A stretch of DNA of 64,000 nucleotides, taken from assembly GCA_023386315.1 (NCBI GenBank), contig JAEWJZ010000014.1, forward strand, positions 67,001 through 131,000, in the 5' to 3' direction. The DNA is from Bacillota bacterium. Lineage in GTDB: Bacteria > Bacillota > Clostridia > Lachnospirales > Lachnospiraceae. The position numbers and the translations under genes were made by a program. The notes under the pieces are model-generated. The model was not told where the DNA came from and did no database searches. It saw only the letters and a program-made list of their open reading frames with translations. Position 1 is the stretch's first letter. Every line of letters starts with the position of its first letter. Shown piece by piece: positions 29,325 through 37,617 of the stretch.

Positions 29325-30269
29325 TTACTTAGATAATTTATATTTCAAGTATAGTTGTTCACGAAATTTTGTATCAGTAACGGACCTTTGTAAGTCATCT
29401 AGTTTTCCTTCCGACAACAGAATTTCAGTAAGACGGGCAATTCGGATTTCACCTTCCAGTCTCCCTTCCAGTCTCCCTTCCATTCTCCCTTCCAGTCTTC
29501 CTGCCGCCATTCCTTCCAGTTTCCCTTGCCGCAGTCCTTCTCTCCGACCTTCAGCTAATCCCTGTTGAAGACCTTCTGCTAATCCCTGTTGCAGTCCTTC
29601 TGCCAGAAGTTCATCAAACTTAGTCATCAGTGTCATATAGATCAACCTCCATTCTTCATTTCTGCGTCCTTCCTCCACGCCAACGATTGCCTTCTTAACC
29701 AGATTACCATTCGCTCCTGCCTGAAATTCCCCAGGAGATTTCAAAAACAATAGAAATTCCTTTAATTCGTCTCCAATTACTCCATGAGTTCCCTGGGCAT
29801 TCACGAAAACTTTGTAAGCTCCATCATTGAGTACTTTTTCCGGCAACTCTGTGCATCTGTTCTGGAAACTGTAAATATACTGTCCAAATCCAAAGGGATC
29901 AAAGGTACAGAGAAATATAATGTAGCTGTTTCCAAGTTCTTTATACATCTGCCCTTTCTGAAGCATGGCAGTATCCAACTGGCTTTGATAATATCTGCTC
30001 CTCTGCGGCAGATCTCTTTTGTTTGATGTCTGCAATTCCACATCAAAACTCCTATTACCGCTTTTAGCAAAAACATCAAGCCTTACACCCTTAGCAGATG
30101 CATAAGTATCAATGGTTTCCTGTGAGCTGATAAAATCAATTCTGTCTATGGGGAAATTTAGTATGCTTTCCAACAGCTGTCTGCACAATTCCCCATTACT
30201 GCGCATCACATAAGAAAACATAAAATCGTCCGTAAGCTCAAGTTGCTCATACGGTTTATACTTTATCAT
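29325..30269 (-). CDS. Rpn/PD-(D/E)XK nuclease-family transposase-like protein
   Basis: The N-terminal 200 residues match the PDDEXK nuclease family transposase/Rpn group: opening KPYEQLELTDDFMFSYVMRS, then KGVRLDVFAKSGNRSFDVEL with the D...E-x-Q nuclease core (LDVF, DVELQ) and LPQRSRYYQSQLD. The C-terminal part is a repetitive charged helix (LQQGLAEG, RREGLRQG, RLEGRMEG units) typical of the family. Rpn proteins promote RecA-independent recombination in Escherichia coli, and in Clostridia they occur as many scattered copies. No inverted repeats flank it. Function here is unproven. It runs convergent to the lysozyme gene and seems monocistronic. Confidence 0.82.
   Translation of the reverse strand: MIKYKPYEQLELTDDFMFSYVMRSNGELCRQLLESILNFPIDRIDFISSQETIDTYASAKGVRLDVFAKSGNRSFDVELQTSNKRDLPQRSRYYQSQLDTAMLQKGQMYKELGNSYIIFLCTFDPFGFGQYIYSFQNRCTELPEKVLNDGAYKVFVNAQGTHGVIGDELKEFLLFLKSPGEFQAGANGNLVKKAIVGVEEGRRNEEWRLIYMTLMTKFDELLAEGLQQGLAEGLQQGLAEGRREGLRQGKLEGMAAGRLEGRMEGRLEGRLEGEIRIARLTEILLSEGKLDDLQRSVTDTKFREQLYLKYKLSK
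29451..29606. repeat. Short tandem repeats in the 3' part of the Rpn-like gene
   Basis: Imperfect 12-base and 24-base units (CCTTCCAGTCTC and related) encode EGRL, EGRM and EGLQQGLA repeats. All units are multiples of three. Confidence 0.7.
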
Positions 30270-30338
30270 TTGTTTCCTTTCCCTCTCCAGGGGAAATCAA
30301 TAATCCTGAGTTTATTATATCATTCCAAGGAAAAGGAA

Positions 30339-31271
30339 TCAATGAATGTTTTTGGTCTCCTCAACTATATAAATCGGCCTGTCCTTCAGTTCGGCAAACA
30401 GAATCGCAATATAATTTCCAATAATCCCTACAATTAAAAACAGAACTGCAAACATAAAACAAATCAGAACAATAATCGTGGCATACCCACTTGGTGTTCC
30501 CACTCTTGCCCAGCTCCATATGGTATAAATCATCATGATAATTCCAAGAATACCGGCACCGCAGCCGGCATAAATCCCAAGCTTCAGAGGGAGATTAGAA
30601 AAACACATAATGGTATTTACAGAAAATGCAATTAATTTCTTAATGCTGTACTTACTTTCTCCTGCAACCCGGGTTCTGGCTTCATATTCAATCATAGTTC
30701 TGGGGTATCCGATGTTTTGTACGTATCCTCTCAGAAAGCGTACTTTTTCTCTGTAATTATCTTTAAGCACCTTTGCCGCTTTTCCGGATACTGCAAAAAA
30801 ATCAGAAGCGTTTGGCTCGAATTTCACATCAGACAACACATTGATCAGACGATAAAATGCGGAGGAAGCAAAATTTTTAAACCAGCCTGCTGATTCATTT
30901 CTGGTACGCACCATGTTGATCACATCGTAACCTTCTTCCAGCTTTTTTACAATCTCAGTCAAATATTCCGGCGGGTGCTGCAAATCTGCATCCATACACA
31001 CAATTCCGTCACCCTTACTATAATCCAGGCCGGCAATCATGGCTGCTTCATGACCAAAATTTCTGGAAAAGCTTATAACTTTTACCCGGTCATCGGACTC
31101 AGACAGACGGGTAAGTACAGAAAGAGTCTGATCCTGGCTTCCGTCGTTTACGAAGATAAGCTCATATTTCCAGCTTAGATTTTTCAAAATGCTGACCGTT
31201 TCCTCATAGAACCGGTTAAGCGCCAATTCTTCATTGTAACATGATACAACGACCGATAATGTCTTTTTCAT
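30339..31271 (-). CDS. Polyprenyl-phosphate glycosyltransferase (GT2, GtrB/DPM1-like)
   Basis: This 310-residue enzyme has a GT2 domain (LSVVVSCYNEE, FVNDGSQDQT, CMDADLQHPPEYL with the D-x-D) and two C-terminal membrane helices (about 230-290) ending in a short cytoplasmic tail (PIYIVEETK). Such enzymes load a single sugar on undecaprenyl phosphate for later transfer outside the membrane by a GT-C protein. Two polytopic proteins with extracytoplasmic regions are encoded immediately before it in the same operon and are candidate partners. It is the last gene of the heptose glycan operon. Confidence 0.9.
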   Translation of the reverse strand: MKKTLSVVVSCYNEELALNRFYEETVSILKNLSWKYELIFVNDGSQDQTLSVLTRLSESDDRVKVISFSRNFGHEAAMIAGLDYSKGDGIVCMDADLQHPPEYLTEIVKKLEEGYDVINMVRTRNESAGWFKNFASSAFYRLINVLSDVKFEPNASDFFAVSGKAAKVLKDNYREKVRFLRGYVQNIGYPRTMIEYEARTRVAGESKYSIKKLIAFSVNTIMCFSNLPLKLGIYAGCGAGILGIIMMIYTIWSWARVGTPSGYATIIVLICFMFAVLFLIVGIIGNYIAILFAELKDRPIYIVEETKNIH

Positions 31272-31286
31272 AAATTTACTCCTTAG

Positions 31287-32666
31287 CTACTGGTTACCCT
31301 CTCGAAATACACTGTAACCATTCTCTCTTAATATAGTCAGTGCACTTCTCACTTTCTGTCCGCTGTCCTCACGACTGAGCCGGTATTCGAAATTGGCACG
31401 AAGCTCTTCATCTGTCACCTGTTCAAATCTAAGGGCCAGTTCTGCTCTCTGTTCATAAGCTGCCTTCCGGTGAGGCGCTTTTTTTACTTCAGTATAAGTG
31501 GTATAACAGTTTCCTGTCAGAAATACAAAACAGGTAATTCCCGCTGCCAGCTTCACACCTGAACCAATCCGGTATCTCCTCTTTCTGAAAAGTAAGGCAA
31601 AGGTAAGAATAATTCCAAGTATACCCGTCTGAAACTGAAGGGCATATCTGGAGCTGAGCCCGTAATTCTCCTTAAGAAAGATCCATCTGGCCAGCACGAT
31701 CAGCACATGGTTCAATACTCCCGATATAATTAAAATAACAGGAAGAATGGTTTCCTCATAAAGGCGGTAATACCAGTTATACCACAGAGCCAGCACATAT
31801 AAAGCGATCACAATGAGACCCATGATCAGGAAAGGAGCATTTGTACGAAAAATCTCTTCAGCTCTCTCCCCTTCAATTACCATGGAAGAAAAGGATTTTA
31901 CAAAAAAACGAACAAAAAATCCAGGAGTATCCATGAGCTGGGTAAGGAGTGAGACCGTCGCAGACGCATCATGGTCTTCCACTGCATAGTGATTGCTCCA
32001 TAGATATAAAAGAAACGGAACAAGGGCACAAATTCCGTAAATGATCGGCCAAATCCCCAATTTCCGTCTCTTAAGCAGAAACATAACAATGCAGGCCAGA
32101 AGCACGGTCACAGAATAGATGGCGCAATACGGTCCTGCCACAAGAAGGGTTGTAATAAACGGAAGTACAATCAGATAAATACGGTCACGAAAGCAGTCAT
32201 CACCGTTCCATAACCGATCCAAAACTTCATAGTGACAGTAGAAAAGCGCAAATGAAAGAAAATGTGCAAATCCGCTTCCATTATTTAACATCTCCCATTT
32301 ATTCAGACTGAAAAATACGGCCATCAGTACCAGAAACCAGCCATAGGAGAGCTTTTTACGAACACAGTATCCAGTTATCACCGCACTGGAAAGCCCAAGT
32401 GCTATAACGCCAAGTACCCGGTCAAACATGATGTTATAATCAAAAAAGGTTACATTAATAATTCTTGCCAGATAGTTGATTGGGATACGAGTCAGGATAT
32501 CCGGTACGAAAAACAGTCCTGGATCGAACACATTGGGAAGATAGATGTTTACCAGACGGACATAGTCTGAGTATATCCCATCACAGGTTGCCGCGAAGAT
32601 GTACCAGAGGCAGAAAATCGTTCCCAGGAAAGGGACTGTATAGTAAAGGTATTTTTGTTTCATCAT
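31287..32666 (-). CDS. Polytopic membrane protein, possible GT-C-type transferase
   Basis: A 459-residue protein with about 11 hydrophobic segments and a soluble tail of about 50 residues. The N-terminal segment is followed by a predicted extracytoplasmic loop with GIYSDYVRLVNIY, an acidic position that could correspond to the first-loop acid of GT-C enzymes. I do not recognise a named family. It lies fifteen bases before the GtrB-like gene and fifteen bases after the other large membrane protein, so the trio probably adds a side-branch sugar outside the membrane from a polyprenyl-phosphate donor, as in GtrABC systems. That role is inference from topology and context. Confidence 0.6.
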   Translation of the reverse strand: MMKQKYLYYTVPFLGTIFCLWYIFAATCDGIYSDYVRLVNIYLPNVFDPGLFFVPDILTRIPINYLARIINVTFFDYNIMFDRVLGVIALGLSSAVITGYCVRKKLSYGWFLVLMAVFFSLNKWEMLNNGSGFAHFLSFALFYCHYEVLDRLWNGDDCFRDRIYLIVLPFITTLLVAGPYCAIYSVTVLLACIVMFLLKRRKLGIWPIIYGICALVPFLLYLWSNHYAVEDHDASATVSLLTQLMDTPGFFVRFFVKSFSSMVIEGERAEEIFRTNAPFLIMGLIVIALYVLALWYNWYYRLYEETILPVILIISGVLNHVLIVLARWIFLKENYGLSSRYALQFQTGILGIILTFALLFRKRRYRIGSGVKLAAGITCFVFLTGNCYTTYTEVKKAPHRKAAYEQRAELALRFEQVTDEELRANFEYRLSREDSGQKVRSALTILRENGYSVFREGNQ

Positions 32667-32680
32667 TTCACCTCTGTCGC

Positions 32681-34513
32681 TTAATCGGCTGTAATCTCTG
32701 CAACGACTGCCAGATGCTTTTCGCTCCGCTGTTCCGCTGCTGCCTGGTAATAAAAGTTACTTTCAAACGTTATTTCCGAAACTTTATATGGGGGAACATC
32801 AATCTCTGCAGCCGCAGTGCTGGAATCGATGGAAACCACCGTTTTTTCTTTTCCTTCTACCATAACAGTGATATGTTCCAGTCCGGTTATCACACCTGGG
32901 TAATAGAATTTCAGTTTGATTATCCCTTCTTTTCCTGCCATAATTCTGATCTTTGCATTCTCATCCAGCCAGCCATCTTCATAGCTGCCGTAAACCCGCT
33001 GGAATTTAAGATCTTTTACAAATGAAGTAACGTCCTGAAATGTATTATGTGCGGGATCCTCCCGCAAAATCAGCATGTTTGGCGTCACAAGACCAATATC
33101 TCTGATGGAATCAATAAATGTAACTTCTGTTCCTTCCGCCAGACGTTTGCTGTCAAAGGTCTTAAAAAAGGTCCGGGCTGTAAAATCACTCATTTCATAA
33201 GTATTTCCGATAATATAGATCTTTTTTCCGAATATATCATCTCCATACTTTCCATAGGTCTCTTCTGCAAGAGAATTATAACGCAGCTGAGAGGACCAAT
33301 AGTAAAGATTATCGTATTTGCCTCGGTAAAAACTTTCAACAGGGAGCATGAAAAAACCGTAAAGTACAAACAAACCGCAGTATAAAAGGGGACCGGCTAA
33401 AATTGTCTGTCCCTCCTTCAGCGGAACTGCTTCTCCGCATAAATATGCGGCAAACAGCCATGCGGCAGTCATGGAAACGTAGATCCATCTGGTTTCTACA
33501 CGGATGGTAACGCTTGAAGATCCAATGCACAGGGCTATGAAAATAACAAATAACGCAATAACGGGAAGCCGATCCTTTAATCTCCCCTTGTCTCTGAATA
33601 AAACAAATAAAAATCTGACAATCATGATCAAAAGTGAGAAATTGGCGAGCATGACAAGAACCCGAATCCAGGAGGGAGACTGGCTCCAGCTTAATCCGCT
33701 TAAATAATCAGGTCCTGCATTGATTCCAAATATATAAAGCACCTGGCTGATGGCATACTGAATGCTCTGGGATATGCTGAATGTATCGGCTACTGTCGTG
33801 CCTCCGGTCCCAGCAGGAGATATGCTTCCGATGGTGAGAAAACGTATGAGCTGCACTGCCAGGAAGGCTCCGGTTATACCAAGCCAATAGGAAACCTTCT
33901 TCTCTTTTTTTATAAAGAATGCAAAGTAAAATAAAGGAAGCAGAACCATATAGCGCTCATGAACAAAACATATAGAAAAATACAGCCCGGCTGCTGACCT
34001 GATATACCGGTCTGGCTGCTCTTCCCCGGATAAATAGCGATACAGAAAGTAAAGAATCCCGATTGCCATCCAAAGAGCCATACTTTCCATAAGACCGTAC
34101 ACCTGACTGATCTGATAGTAAGACATTCTGGAAAGAAGATATAAGATTCCGCAGCCAAATCCCACAAGCCACCGATGGGAAAGACGTTTTCCGAACCGGT
34201 ATATGGTGTACGCAATACAGCTGTTCAGAAGAATATTAAACGGCACAAACCATTCCGTATGACTTCCAAGAATCATCATCTCAAACCAGGCTGCCAGATA
34301 ATAAACAAAACGGAACCGGGTGCTGCCTAATGGAAATACAAACTGCCGAAAGGTCTGTTCACCGTAACAGGACCAAAGATAGAGATCATCCATATATAGA
34401 CCTTTTATTTTAATCCCTCTGTTAATGAAAAAAGCAAAGGAAATCAAAAGCAGAGCTGCAATGACTTCGTTCTTCCACAAAGCTTCCTTACCCATCCACT
34501 GTCTCTCTTCCAT
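32681..34513 (-). CDS. Polytopic membrane protein with extracytoplasmic C-terminal domain, possible GT-C-type transferase
   Basis: Residues 1-420 contain about 11-12 hydrophobic segments; the remaining about 190 residues are soluble and probably extracytoplasmic. The first loop holds GLYMDDLYLWSCYGEQ, with a D-D pair like the catalytic acid motif of GT-C oligosaccharyl and arabinosyl-type transferases. The start at 34513 (MEERQWMG) is chosen because AGGAGG lies six bases before it; an upstream in-frame ATG would overlap gmhA. No named family is recognised. It probably acts with the adjoining membrane protein and GtrB-like enzyme in extracytoplasmic glycosylation. Confidence 0.6.
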   Translation of the reverse strand: MEERQWMGKEALWKNEVIAALLLISFAFFINRGIKIKGLYMDDLYLWSCYGEQTFRQFVFPLGSTRFRFVYYLAAWFEMMILGSHTEWFVPFNILLNSCIAYTIYRFGKRLSHRWLVGFGCGILYLLSRMSYYQISQVYGLMESMALWMAIGILYFLYRYLSGEEQPDRYIRSAAGLYFSICFVHERYMVLLPLFYFAFFIKKEKKVSYWLGITGAFLAVQLIRFLTIGSISPAGTGGTTVADTFSISQSIQYAISQVLYIFGINAGPDYLSGLSWSQSPSWIRVLVMLANFSLLIMIVRFLFVLFRDKGRLKDRLPVIALFVIFIALCIGSSSVTIRVETRWIYVSMTAAWLFAAYLCGEAVPLKEGQTILAGPLLYCGLFVLYGFFMLPVESFYRGKYDNLYYWSSQLRYNSLAEETYGKYGDDIFGKKIYIIGNTYEMSDFTARTFFKTFDSKRLAEGTEVTFIDSIRDIGLVTPNMLILREDPAHNTFQDVTSFVKDLKFQRVYGSYEDGWLDENAKIRIMAGKEGIIKLKFYYPGVITGLEHITVMVEGKEKTVVSIDSSTAAAEIDVPPYKVSEITFESNFYYQAAAEQRSEKHLAVVAEITAD

Positions 34514-34536
34514 CTTTTCCTCCTGTTCTCGTAAAA

Positions 34537-35172
34537 TTAAAAAAACCGTTCCTCCAGCATCAGACATAATGCATGATATACCGGCAGATGAAGTTCCTGA
34601 ATTTTATAGGTTTCCTTTTCCGGAACCACGATGGATACATCTGCAGTTTCCTTTAGCTGTCCGCCATCCCTTCCGGTAAGGCCAATGGTTTTCATGCCAA
34701 TCGCTCTGGCAGCCGTCATGGCATACATGATATTTTTAGAATTTCCGGATGTGGAAATACCAAGAAGGACATCTCCCTCTTTTCCATAACCATATGTCTG
34801 CTGGGCATAGATTAAACTGCCATCCACATCATTTAAGTAGGCAGTGGAAAGTCCCGGGTGCCCTGTTAAAGCGATGGCCGGAAGCCCTCCCTGAAGTTTA
34901 TCTGCCAGTTCCTTACCACGGACCGGATCAGCCTCTAAAAGCTTTTGGGCAAATTTCCCGGAAACACTTCTGGGTTTTACAAAACCTTTCATCAGCTCAC
35001 CGACGATATGTTCCGCATCCGCACAGCTTCCTCCGTTTCCGGCAATTAAAAGCTTTCCTCCGTTTTTATAACAGTTTTCCAGAATCTCATACGCTTCTTT
35101 TATCTCATCTTTCACACTGGTTAAAACCGGATAACGTGTAAGAAGCTCTTCCAAATAGTTCATGGGTTCCAT
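34537..35172 (-). CDS. gmhA: Sedoheptulose 7-phosphate isomerase
   Basis: This SIS-domain enzyme makes D-glycero-D-manno-heptose 7-phosphate from sedoheptulose 7-phosphate, the first committed heptose step. LIAGNGGSCADAEHIVGELM is the GmhA fingerprint, with its active-site Ser and the zinc-ligand His; GISTSGNSKNIMYAM is the phosphosugar-binding loop. The start at 35172 is favoured by GGAGTG before it and by its position five bases after the gmhB stop. Length about 211 residues fits. It completes the set with gmhB, hddA and hddC in the same operon. Confidence 0.94.
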   Translation of the reverse strand: MEPMNYLEELLTRYPVLTSVKDEIKEAYEILENCYKNGGKLLIAGNGGSCADAEHIVGELMKGFVKPRSVSGKFAQKLLEADPVRGKELADKLQGGLPAIALTGHPGLSTAYLNDVDGSLIYAQQTYGYGKEGDVLLGISTSGNSKNIMYAMTAARAIGMKTIGLTGRDGGQLKETADVSIVVPEKETYKIQELHLPVYHALCLMLEERFF

Positions 35173-35177
35173 CAAAC

Positions 35178-35756
35178 TCACACTCCTTCTTTTTGTAAAA
35201 TCCATTCTGCTGCTGCTGTCATGTCTTTCGCATAAGCATCAAAGGCTTCCTTTTTCTCCTCTTCGGTCAGGCTGTTATATAATTCCTTTCCATATCCTGT
35301 GCCTACCAGGACCGAGCTTACGCCAAAGTTATGTCCCGCTTCCGTATCCAGAAGTTTATCTCCGACCATATAGGAGTGGGACTTGTCCACATGAAAATAT
35401 TTCTCCGCCATTTCAAACATTCCAATATCGGGTTTGCGGCAATGGCAGGATTGTTTATAAGCTCCGATTCCGTGGACCGGGTGATGGGGGCAGTAAAAAA
35501 AACGGTCTATTTCTGCTCCGTCTTCCGCAAGAAGACGGTTCATATATTCATGAAGCTGATCTACATCCGACTCACTATAATATCCTCTTGCGACCCCTGC
35601 CTGATTGGTAACTACCACAAGATGAAATCCCTGCTCTTTTAAACGTTTTAATGCAGCAGTGACACCGGGAAGGATCACCACGTCCGAGGGCCTGTGTAGA
35701 TACTCTACTTCCTCATTGATTGTCCCATCCCGATCTAAAAAAACAATTTTATCCAT
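35178..35756 (-). CDS. gmhB: D-glycero-D-manno-heptose 1,7-bisphosphate 7-phosphatase
   Basis: This HAD-superfamily phosphatase opens with FLDRDGTINEEVEYLHRP, carrying the nucleophile Asp and the acid Asp two residues later. VVTNQAGVARGYYSE and the zinc-binding CPHHP / CHCRKP cluster are specific to GmhB; KPDIGMFEMAEKY and MVGDKLLDTEAG complete the active site. It removes the 7-phosphate to leave heptose 1-phosphate. The start at 35756 is chosen for AGGAGAAG nine bases upstream; an in-frame ATG at 35789 would nearly touch hddA. The anomer specificity follows the pathway: with hddA and hddC it should act on the alpha form. Confidence 0.93.
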   Translation of the reverse strand: MDKIVFLDRDGTINEEVEYLHRPSDVVILPGVTAALKRLKEQGFHLVVVTNQAGVARGYYSESDVDQLHEYMNRLLAEDGAEIDRFFYCPHHPVHGIGAYKQSCHCRKPDIGMFEMAEKYFHVDKSHSYMVGDKLLDTEAGHNFGVSSVLVGTGYGKELYNSLTEEEKKEAFDAYAKDMTAAAEWILQKEGV

Positions 35757-35794
35757 GTTCGTTTCTTCTCCTGCCGCCTGTTTTTTCATTTTTA

Positions 35795-36865
35795 TTATAA
35801 ATGGAAATGATATTGTCCGTCTGGCATGGAAACTCTGACATCCTGATAATCCCAGCGGGATTCATCAGTAATCCAGCTTTGGGCACCTCTTAATTCAAAG
35901 TTCCAGTCTGTCAGCTGGCCTCCAGCCGCTTCCATTCTCGCAGCCACCTTATGGCGTACATTATAAGGACAGTAAACCAGTAAAAATCCACCGCCGCCTG
36001 CTCCCAGAAGCTTTCCTCCAAGTGCACCTGCTTTCAGAGCCTCTTCATAAAGCTCATCGATCTGGGGTGTGGTAATCTTGCTGCTCATTCTCTTTTTGCT
36101 TTTCCAGCCATAGTCCAGGAGCTTTCCAAAGCTGTATAAATTGCCCTTTAAAAGCTCATCTTTCATGGCATATGCAAGTGCCTTGACTTCACACATGGCT
36201 TCAAACGGGTCCTTTTTCTCATAATTTGAGACCTGATCCTTGATAATGTTGGCAGATACATGAACGTTTCCTGTATAGCAAAGAAGAAGGTTATACTGCA
36301 GTTCATGAATGATTTCCTTTTTGATTCTGAGGGGATTGACCACTACGTTATTACGACCATGGAATTCGATAAAGTTAAAGCCTCCAAAGGTAGCGGCATA
36401 CTGGTCCTGATATCCGCCGTCAATCTTTAAATCCTCCCGCTCCACTTGATAAGCAAGATCAGCCATGGCGTAGCTGTCAAGCTCCACGCCCTTCCATCTT
36501 GCCATGGCAGTTAAAAGTGCTACCATTACAGTAGAAGACGTTCCAAGTCCGGATCCGGGAGGTGCGTCACACTGTAAATAAACTTCGCAGCCCTGTTTGA
36601 TGTCCATGGCTTTTAAAGCAGCAGTAACGAGATCCAGACGTCCATCGTAAACATAGTTTTCTTTTGTATTATACTTCACTGTCATATCAAAATCCAGGGA
36701 ATGGACGATGATCTGGTCATCTTGTCTGGGTACAATGGAGCAGTAGGCGTATTTATTGATGGTGCTGCCGATTATGGCTCCTCCCTGCTCGATGCAGAAG
36801 GGAGCAACATCTGTTCCTCCTCCTCCAAAGCTGACACGCAGGGGAGCCCGTCCTCTGATAATCAT
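35795..36865 (-). CDS. hddA: D-glycero-alpha-D-manno-heptose 7-phosphate kinase
   Basis: This GHMP-family kinase of 356 residues phosphorylates heptose 7-phosphate at C1. RAPLRVSFGGGGTDVAPF at the N-terminus and the ATP loop PPGSGLGTSSTVMVALL are the HddA/GHMP motifs; GGKLLGAGGGGFLLVYCP is the C-terminal motif 3. It overlaps the hddC stop by four bases (ATGA), so the two are translationally coupled. Together with gmhA, gmhB and hddC it defines the GDP-heptose route first described for S-layer glycans. Confidence 0.94.
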   Translation of the reverse strand: MIIRGRAPLRVSFGGGGTDVAPFCIEQGGAIIGSTINKYAYCSIVPRQDDQIIVHSLDFDMTVKYNTKENYVYDGRLDLVTAALKAMDIKQGCEVYLQCDAPPGSGLGTSSTVMVALLTAMARWKGVELDSYAMADLAYQVEREDLKIDGGYQDQYAATFGGFNFIEFHGRNNVVVNPLRIKKEIIHELQYNLLLCYTGNVHVSANIIKDQVSNYEKKDPFEAMCEVKALAYAMKDELLKGNLYSFGKLLDYGWKSKKRMSSKITTPQIDELYEEALKAGALGGKLLGAGGGGFLLVYCPYNVRHKVAARMEAAGGQLTDWNFELRGAQSWITDESRWDYQDVRVSMPDGQYHFHL

Positions 36866-37575
36866 ATGATCACCTTTCCTTCCTTTACATCTTCCATGAA
36901 ACGGTAATAATCTTCCGGAATACCGATATCAATGAAATATCCGTCATTTACCAGACCGCCAAGCTTTCTTCCTTCTGAGAGCCACTTTGGAATCATATCA
37001 TGCTCAAGAGATACCTTACCTTCCGGTATGGTATCTAAAAGAGCGCGTTTCATTAAATAAAATCCACCGTTGATCGTTCCTTCTCTGCACTCTTCCACCT
37101 TTTCGTCAAAGGCTGTTAAACGGCCATTTTCCAAAATTGCCTGACCGTAACGGGATACATCAGGAACTTTCCGGAGAACCAGAGCCATTTCAAGGTCCGC
37201 TTCCTCCATCAGTTCCGTGAAGCTGCTGCAGTCGATCTGATAGAAGGTATCTGCGTTTAAAACGAAAAACATCTCCTCTGTAACCTGTTTTCCGGCATTT
37301 TTTATGGCTCCGGCTGTTCCTAAGAGTTCCTCCTCATAAGCATAAGAAACACGGATCCCCCATTTAGAACCATCTCCGAAATAATCTTCCACCATAGAAC
37401 CTTTATATCCCACCGCAAAGATGATCTCTGTTACGCCATACCGGATGAGCTGTCTCACCACATATTCCATAAAAGGTTTCTCTTCTATCAGCGCCATGGG
37501 CTTTGGCCGGTCACTTACTACGGAACGCAGTCTGGTACCCAGCCCGCCTGCCAGCAAAACTGCCTGCATCTTCAT
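36862..37575 (-). CDS. hddC: D-glycero-alpha-D-manno-heptose 1-phosphate guanylyltransferase
   Basis: A 237-residue nucleotidyltransferase with QAVLLAGGLGTRLRSVVSDR and PKPMALIEEKPF, then FVLNADTFY (metal-binding Asp) and INGGFYLMKR. Gene order (hddC, hddA, gmhB, gmhA) identifies the substrate as heptose 1-phosphate and the product as GDP-D-glycero-alpha-D-manno-heptose, rather than glucose or mannose derivatives. GGGAGGAC lies directly before the ATG. It follows the 1037-residue transferase gene by about 40 bases, and the product is a likely donor for that enzyme. Confidence 0.9.
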   Translation of the reverse strand: MKMQAVLLAGGLGTRLRSVVSDRPKPMALIEEKPFMEYVVRQLIRYGVTEIIFAVGYKGSMVEDYFGDGSKWGIRVSYAYEEELLGTAGAIKNAGKQVTEEMFFVLNADTFYQIDCSSFTELMEEADLEMALVLRKVPDVSRYGQAILENGRLTAFDEKVEECREGTINGGFYLMKRALLDTIPEGKVSLEHDMIPKWLSEGRKLGGLVNDGYFIDIGIPEDYYRFMEDVKEGKVII

Positions 37576-37617
37576 GTCCTCCCTTATCTGTTATCATCGG
37601 TTCATACTTTATCTGTT

